This document shows positions 62,969 through 64,000 of a stretch of 64,000 bases of DNA, piece after piece (position 1 is the first letter of the stretch; each line of letters starts with the position of its first letter). Made by a program: the position numbers and the translations under genes. Source of the stretch: CPC320 sp002336405. Its GTDB lineage: Bacteria; Pseudomonadota; Alphaproteobacteria; Rhodobacterales; Rhodobacteraceae. The notes under the pieces are model-generated. The model worked only from the letters and a program-made list of their open reading frames with translations, ran no database searches and was not told the DNA's origin. Location: positions 1 to 64,000 of the forward strand of contig CASIAN010000013.1 in assembly GCA_949372595.1 (NCBI GenBank). The letters are read 5' to 3'.

Positions 62969-64000
62969 ATGCCAAAGATGATTGATTTTTTGCGCTCTGG
63001 TCAGGCGGCTCTGACGGCGCTTTTACTCGGCTTTGGTGCCATCGGCGGGTTTCTTGCCAGTCTGCTGCAGATCCCGATGCCCTGGCTCACCGGAAGCTTG
63101 GCGCTATCGGCTGTGGTTGTGCGCTTTACCCGCCATAAGTTACCTGAAAATTTTCAGTTTCCCCCTAAGATTCGCGAGATTTTCATCGCCGTCATTGGGA
63201 TTATGATCGGCGTTCAGGTGCAGCCAGAATTTCTGCAAGACCTGCCCCTGATCGCGCTCAGCCTGACGCTGATGACGCTCTATGTTCCGGTGGCGCATTC
63301 CATCAATTATCTGATTTATCGCCATGCGGGGGGCTATCCTGCAGCAACTGCATATTTTGCCGCCGCACCGGGTGGGTTAATGGAGAGCTTGGTGATCGGT
63401 GAAAAGCATGGTGCCGATCCAACATTATTGGCCTTACAGCAGTTCCTTCGGGTCATTTTGGTGATCACGGTGGTGCCGCTGGCAATCTCGCTCTGGATCG
63501 GCTCACCGGTTGGCAGTGCGGATGGTCTGGCCCAGCAGCTGCCTAAAATGAGCCTGCCGCTTTGGCAAATGCTACCGCTGCTGGTGATCACCGGCGCGGT
63601 GGGCGCGGTGGTAGGGCGACGAATAAAACTGCCCGCAGGGCATCTAACCGGACCGTTGATCGCAGCAGCTTTGGTCAATGTCAGCGGTCTGGTCAGCCTG
63701 TCGTTGCCAGTGTGGCTGGTGGTGGTGGCGCAGATTGTCATCGGAGCCAGTCTGGGCATGCGGTTTCTGAACATGGGTGCGGCGCTGATTGTGCGCGGCA
63801 TCGGGTTAAGCGCACTGTCGGTCGGCGCAATGCTGGGGCTTGGTGTACTATGTGCGCTGAGCCTAGGGTGGGTCACAGGCCAACCATTTGATGTATTGCT
63901 TATCTGCTTTTCACCCGGCGGGGTGACAGAAATGTCATTGATTGCGCTCAGCTTGGCGGCGAACCCGGCCTATGTGACGCTGCATCATATCTACCGTATT
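62969..64000 (+). CDS. AbrB-family membrane protein (ammonia monooxygenase-like), truncated by window edge
   Basis: This is a putative transporter of about ten helices with an internal duplication typical of the AbrB (COG3180) family. The first repeat begins FGAIGGFLASLLQIPMPWLT and the second is near GAVVGRRIKLPAGHLTGPLI. Motifs YFAAAPGGLMESLVIGE and CFSPGGVTEMSLIALSL appear in each half. GGAG lies upstream of ATG 62969. 344 codons are in the window and the frame is still open at 64000, so only the end is missing. Substrate unknown. Confidence 0.88.
   Translation, partial: MPKMIDFLRSGQAALTALLLGFGAIGGFLASLLQIPMPWLTGSLALSAVVVRFTRHKLPENFQFPPKIREIFIAVIGIMIGVQVQPEFLQDLPLIALSLTLMTLYVPVAHSINYLIYRHAGGYPAATAYFAAAPGGLMESLVIGEKHGADPTLLALQQFLRVILVITVVPLAISLWIGSPVGSADGLAQQLPKMSLPLWQMLPLLVITGAVGAVVGRRIKLPAGHLTGPLIAAALVNVSGLVSLSLPVWLVVVAQIVIGASLGMRFLNMGAALIVRGIGLSALSVGAMLGLGVLCALSLGWVTGQPFDVLLICFSPGGVTEMSLIALSLAANPAYVTLHHIYRI

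Overview
The window looks like part of the chromosome of a marine alphaproteobacterium of the Rhodobacterales (Roseobacter group). The supporting genes are a GapR (DUF2312) nucleoid protein, an NDUFA12-type complex I accessory subunit, a DUF2155 protein beside an MlaD protein, a CbrA-like transporter-kinase, a TRAP transporter with its own two-component system, and a formate dehydrogenase locus with DUF3305/DUF3306 and the small DUF6494 and DUF6505 proteins. Naming a genus would be a guess. Most of the sequence has moderate GC. Two stretches (about 4.0-5.7 kb and 11.6-13.1 kb) are visibly AT-rich.

Layout. 0-13 kb is a damaged, mobile region. It has an IS66 element running off the left edge, a beta-oxidation operon (fadB-fadA-acyl-CoA dehydrogenase) in which only the thiolase is intact, an AT-rich fragment with a multiply frameshifted glycosyltransferase and an FkbM-type methyltransferase, then an intact operon (RpiR regulator, fused permease, ATPase, binding protein, HAD hydrolase), a gene-poor kilobase and an IS630 remnant. 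13.4-15.7 kb has gapR, a small membrane protein and a sulfide/persulfide-handling pair (metallo-beta-lactamase persulfide dioxygenase and DUF442 phosphatase/sulfurtransferase-like protein). 15.7-21.6 kb is a leftward regulatory block: an XRE/RamB-like regulator, a single-domain response regulator, a small membrane protein, a sodium/solute symporter-histidine kinase hybrid and a FliM/FliN-like SpoA protein. 21.8-29 kb is a rightward five-gene branched-chain-amino-acid-type (or amide/urea-type) ABC transporter followed by acetyl-CoA synthetase.

29-41.5 kb is mostly housekeeping: an acyl-CoA synthetase, accBC, aat, a DUF2155-MlaD-NDUFA12 cluster, clpP-clpX, a decayed IS5-type transposase, a photolyase-like flavoprotein with unusual domain order, and the rpsF-rpsR-rplI ribosomal operon with a clear terminator. 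41.6-48.4 kb is a TRAP dicarboxylate-type transporter (dctPQM) with a divergent sensor kinase and an NtrC-like regulator that lacks a recognisable GAFTGA loop.

48.6-61.3 kb is a formate dehydrogenase region. A leftward operon encodes DUF3305, DUF3306, a TorD-like chaperone, a Tat-signal small protein, and the catalytic, iron-sulfur and cytochrome b subunits. Next to it lie a 651-residue polyferredoxin, a c-type cytochrome-like exported protein, DUF6494, an Mrp/ApbC iron-sulfur carrier ATPase, a biotin/lipoate-ligase-like protein and DUF6505. This accessory set is the best candidate for an incompletely described system: maturation and electron transfer for a periplasm-facing formate dehydrogenase. 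The window ends with a histone-deacetylase-family amidohydrolase and a truncated AbrB-type membrane protein. No tRNA, rRNA or CRISPR array was recognised.
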